Below are positions 63,328-64,000 of a stretch of 64,000 nt of DNA, piece after piece. Position 1 is the first letter of the stretch. Every line of letters starts with the position of its first letter. Below the pieces are notes generated by a model, which was not told the origin of the DNA, made no database searches, and saw nothing but the letters and a program-made list of their open reading frames with translations. The position numbers were made by a program, and so were the translations under genes. The DNA lies in assembly GCF_027532025.1 (NCBI RefSeq), contig NZ_JAPZSY010000017.1:1-64000 (forward strand). Direction: 5' to 3'. This DNA is from Inhella sp. GTDB lineage: Bacteria > Pseudomonadota > Gammaproteobacteria > Burkholderiales > Burkholderiaceae_C.

Positions 63328-64000
63328 TCAATCGCCGTCGGCGGCGGCTGCGCGGTCGCCACCCAGGCCGTGTTCCATGCCGTACCGGATGAGCGCGGCC
63401 AAGTTGGGCAGTTGCAGGCGTTCTTGGATCCGACTCTTGTGGGTGCTGACGGTTTTCACCGACAGGTGCAGGGCTTGGGCGATGTCGGTGGGGCGTTGCC
63501 CCGCGACCAGGCGCTGCAGCACGTCGAGTTCGCGGTCGGAAAGTTGGCTGTGAAGTTGCTGCGAGGGGCTGCCGCTGAGTTGCAGCACGGCGCGTTCGGC
63601 CAACTGGGCACTGACATAGGTGCCCCCCGCTGCCACTTTGCGAACGGCCGCCAACAGCTCCTGCCCGGCGCAGTCTTTGGTCAGGTAGCCGCGGGCACCC
63701 GCCCGCAGCGCCCGCATGGCGAACTGGTCTTCGTCGTGCATGCTCAGCACGAGGATGTGAAGCCGTGGCGCCTCGCTGCGGGCGCGACGCACGAAGTCCA
63801 ACCCGTTCATGCCGGGCATGGAGACATCGACGATGGCCACGTCGAACGGGTGCTGTCGCAAGGCGCTCAGAGCCGCCAACCCGGAGTCGGCCTCGGTGAC
63901 GCGCCAGCCGGCACCGCTGCGCTCGAGCAGGCGCTTGAGTCCCTCACGCACGATGACGTGATCGTCGACGACGAGGATGTGGAGCGGGGTGTCACTGGAC
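63328..64000 (-). CDS. NarL/LuxR-family response regulator, 5' end outside the window
   Basis: Partial gene. The ORF track starts at an internal GTG (REGLKRLLERSG), but the frame stays open to the window edge and reads SSDTPLHILVVDDHVIVREGL, which supplies the acidic pocket DD of the receiver domain. So the true start is just past 64000. The phospho-acceptor Asp is in FDVAIVDVSMPGMNG. The C-terminal helix-turn-helix is SDRELDVLQRLVAGQRPTDIAQALHLSVKTVSTHKSRIQERL. It is the likely partner of the HisKA_3 kinase downstream. Confidence 0.93.
   Translation of the reverse strand, partial: SSDTPLHILVVDDHVIVREGLKRLLERSGAGWRVTEADSGLAALSALRQHPFDVAIVDVSMPGMNGLDFVRRARSEAPRLHILVLSMHDEDQFAMRALRAGARGYLTKDCAGQELLAAVRKVAAGGTYVSAQLAERAVLQLSGSPSQQLHSQLSDRELDVLQRLVAGQRPTDIAQALHLSVKTVSTHKSRIQERLQLPNLAALIRYGMEHGLGGDRAAAADGD

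Noticed and set aside
63303-63362. GTG start of the alcohol dehydrogenase at 63362
   Set aside because: It overlaps the response regulator by 35 nt and adds a proline-rich segment not expected in the family; ATG 63302 fits better.

Overview
The window is a high-GC, gene-dense chromosomal segment. I infer a betaproteobacterium of the order Burkholderiales, probably near the Leptothrix/Rubrivivax/Ideonella or Comamonadaceae side. The signs are the neighbourhoods murA-hisG-hisD, rsmD-coaD-ferredoxin and rplY/pth, the short-form HisG, an MSHA-type pilus operon, a complete carbon-phosphorus lyase operon, and many ATGA or TGATG stop/start overlaps. I see no rRNA, tRNA, CRISPR array, prophage or intact insertion sequence.

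Layout. 1-0.7 kb: rplY. 0.77-14.5 kb, minus strand: a 14-gene MSHA-type (type IV pilus-like) operon, mshI-I2-J-K-L-E-G-B-A-Q-C-D-O-P. 14.6-15.7 kb: pth and a small DUF4124 protein. 15.7-20.5 kb: a cobalamin riboswitch followed by the B12 uptake set btuB-btuF-btuC-btuD. 20.6-22.2 kb: a REC/HD-GYP response regulator. 22.1-27.7 kb, minus: ferredoxin, coaD, rsmD, hisF, a small basic exported protein, hisA, hisH, hisB, hisC. 27.7-35.8 kb: an accessory island. It holds a VapBC-like toxin-antitoxin pair overlapping hisC, an unrecognised 404-residue protein, three photolyase/cryptochrome-type genes with a DUF2256 gene, and a small membrane protein. One photolyase-type gene carries a 263-bp element with perfect 30-bp inverted ends inserted in frame. 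35.8-41.2 kb, minus: hisD, hisG, murA, a bolA homologue and a two-gene ABC exporter. 41.2-43 kb: a TetR regulator and a protein with a long Ala/Lys/Pro repeat. 43.1-55.7 kb: phosphonate uptake and C-P lyase genes (phnCDE, an HD-domain protein, then phnGHIJ, a GNAT acetyltransferase, phnKLMN and an EamA permease), interrupted by the opposite-strand pair phnF and a DUF1045 gene. 55.7-64 kb: VOC and SnoaL-like proteins facing a LysR regulator, a Crp/Fnr-type regulator, then a minus-strand set of response regulator (cut by the window edge), zinc alcohol dehydrogenase, PAS sensor kinase and L,D-transpeptidase.

How genes work together. The MSHA ATPase carries two copies of the cyclic-di-GMP-binding MshEN motif, so the pilus is probably controlled by that messenger; an HD-GYP phosphodiesterase candidate lies 10 kb away. 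B12 uptake is riboswitch-controlled. The phn genes look PhnF-repressed, with matching palindromes before phnG and phnC. The usual PhnP is absent here and a 2H phosphoesterase (DUF1045) sits in the cluster. The histidine pathway is split: hisG-hisD are separated from hisC-hisB-hisH-hisA-hisF by the photolyase/toxin island, and hisI, hisE and hisZ are not in the window.

The strongest novelty candidates are the in-frame MITE-like element, the triple-palindrome operator of the toxin-antitoxin pair that also lies upstream of hisC, and the phn operator pair. All functions are read from sequence by eye; no database search was run.
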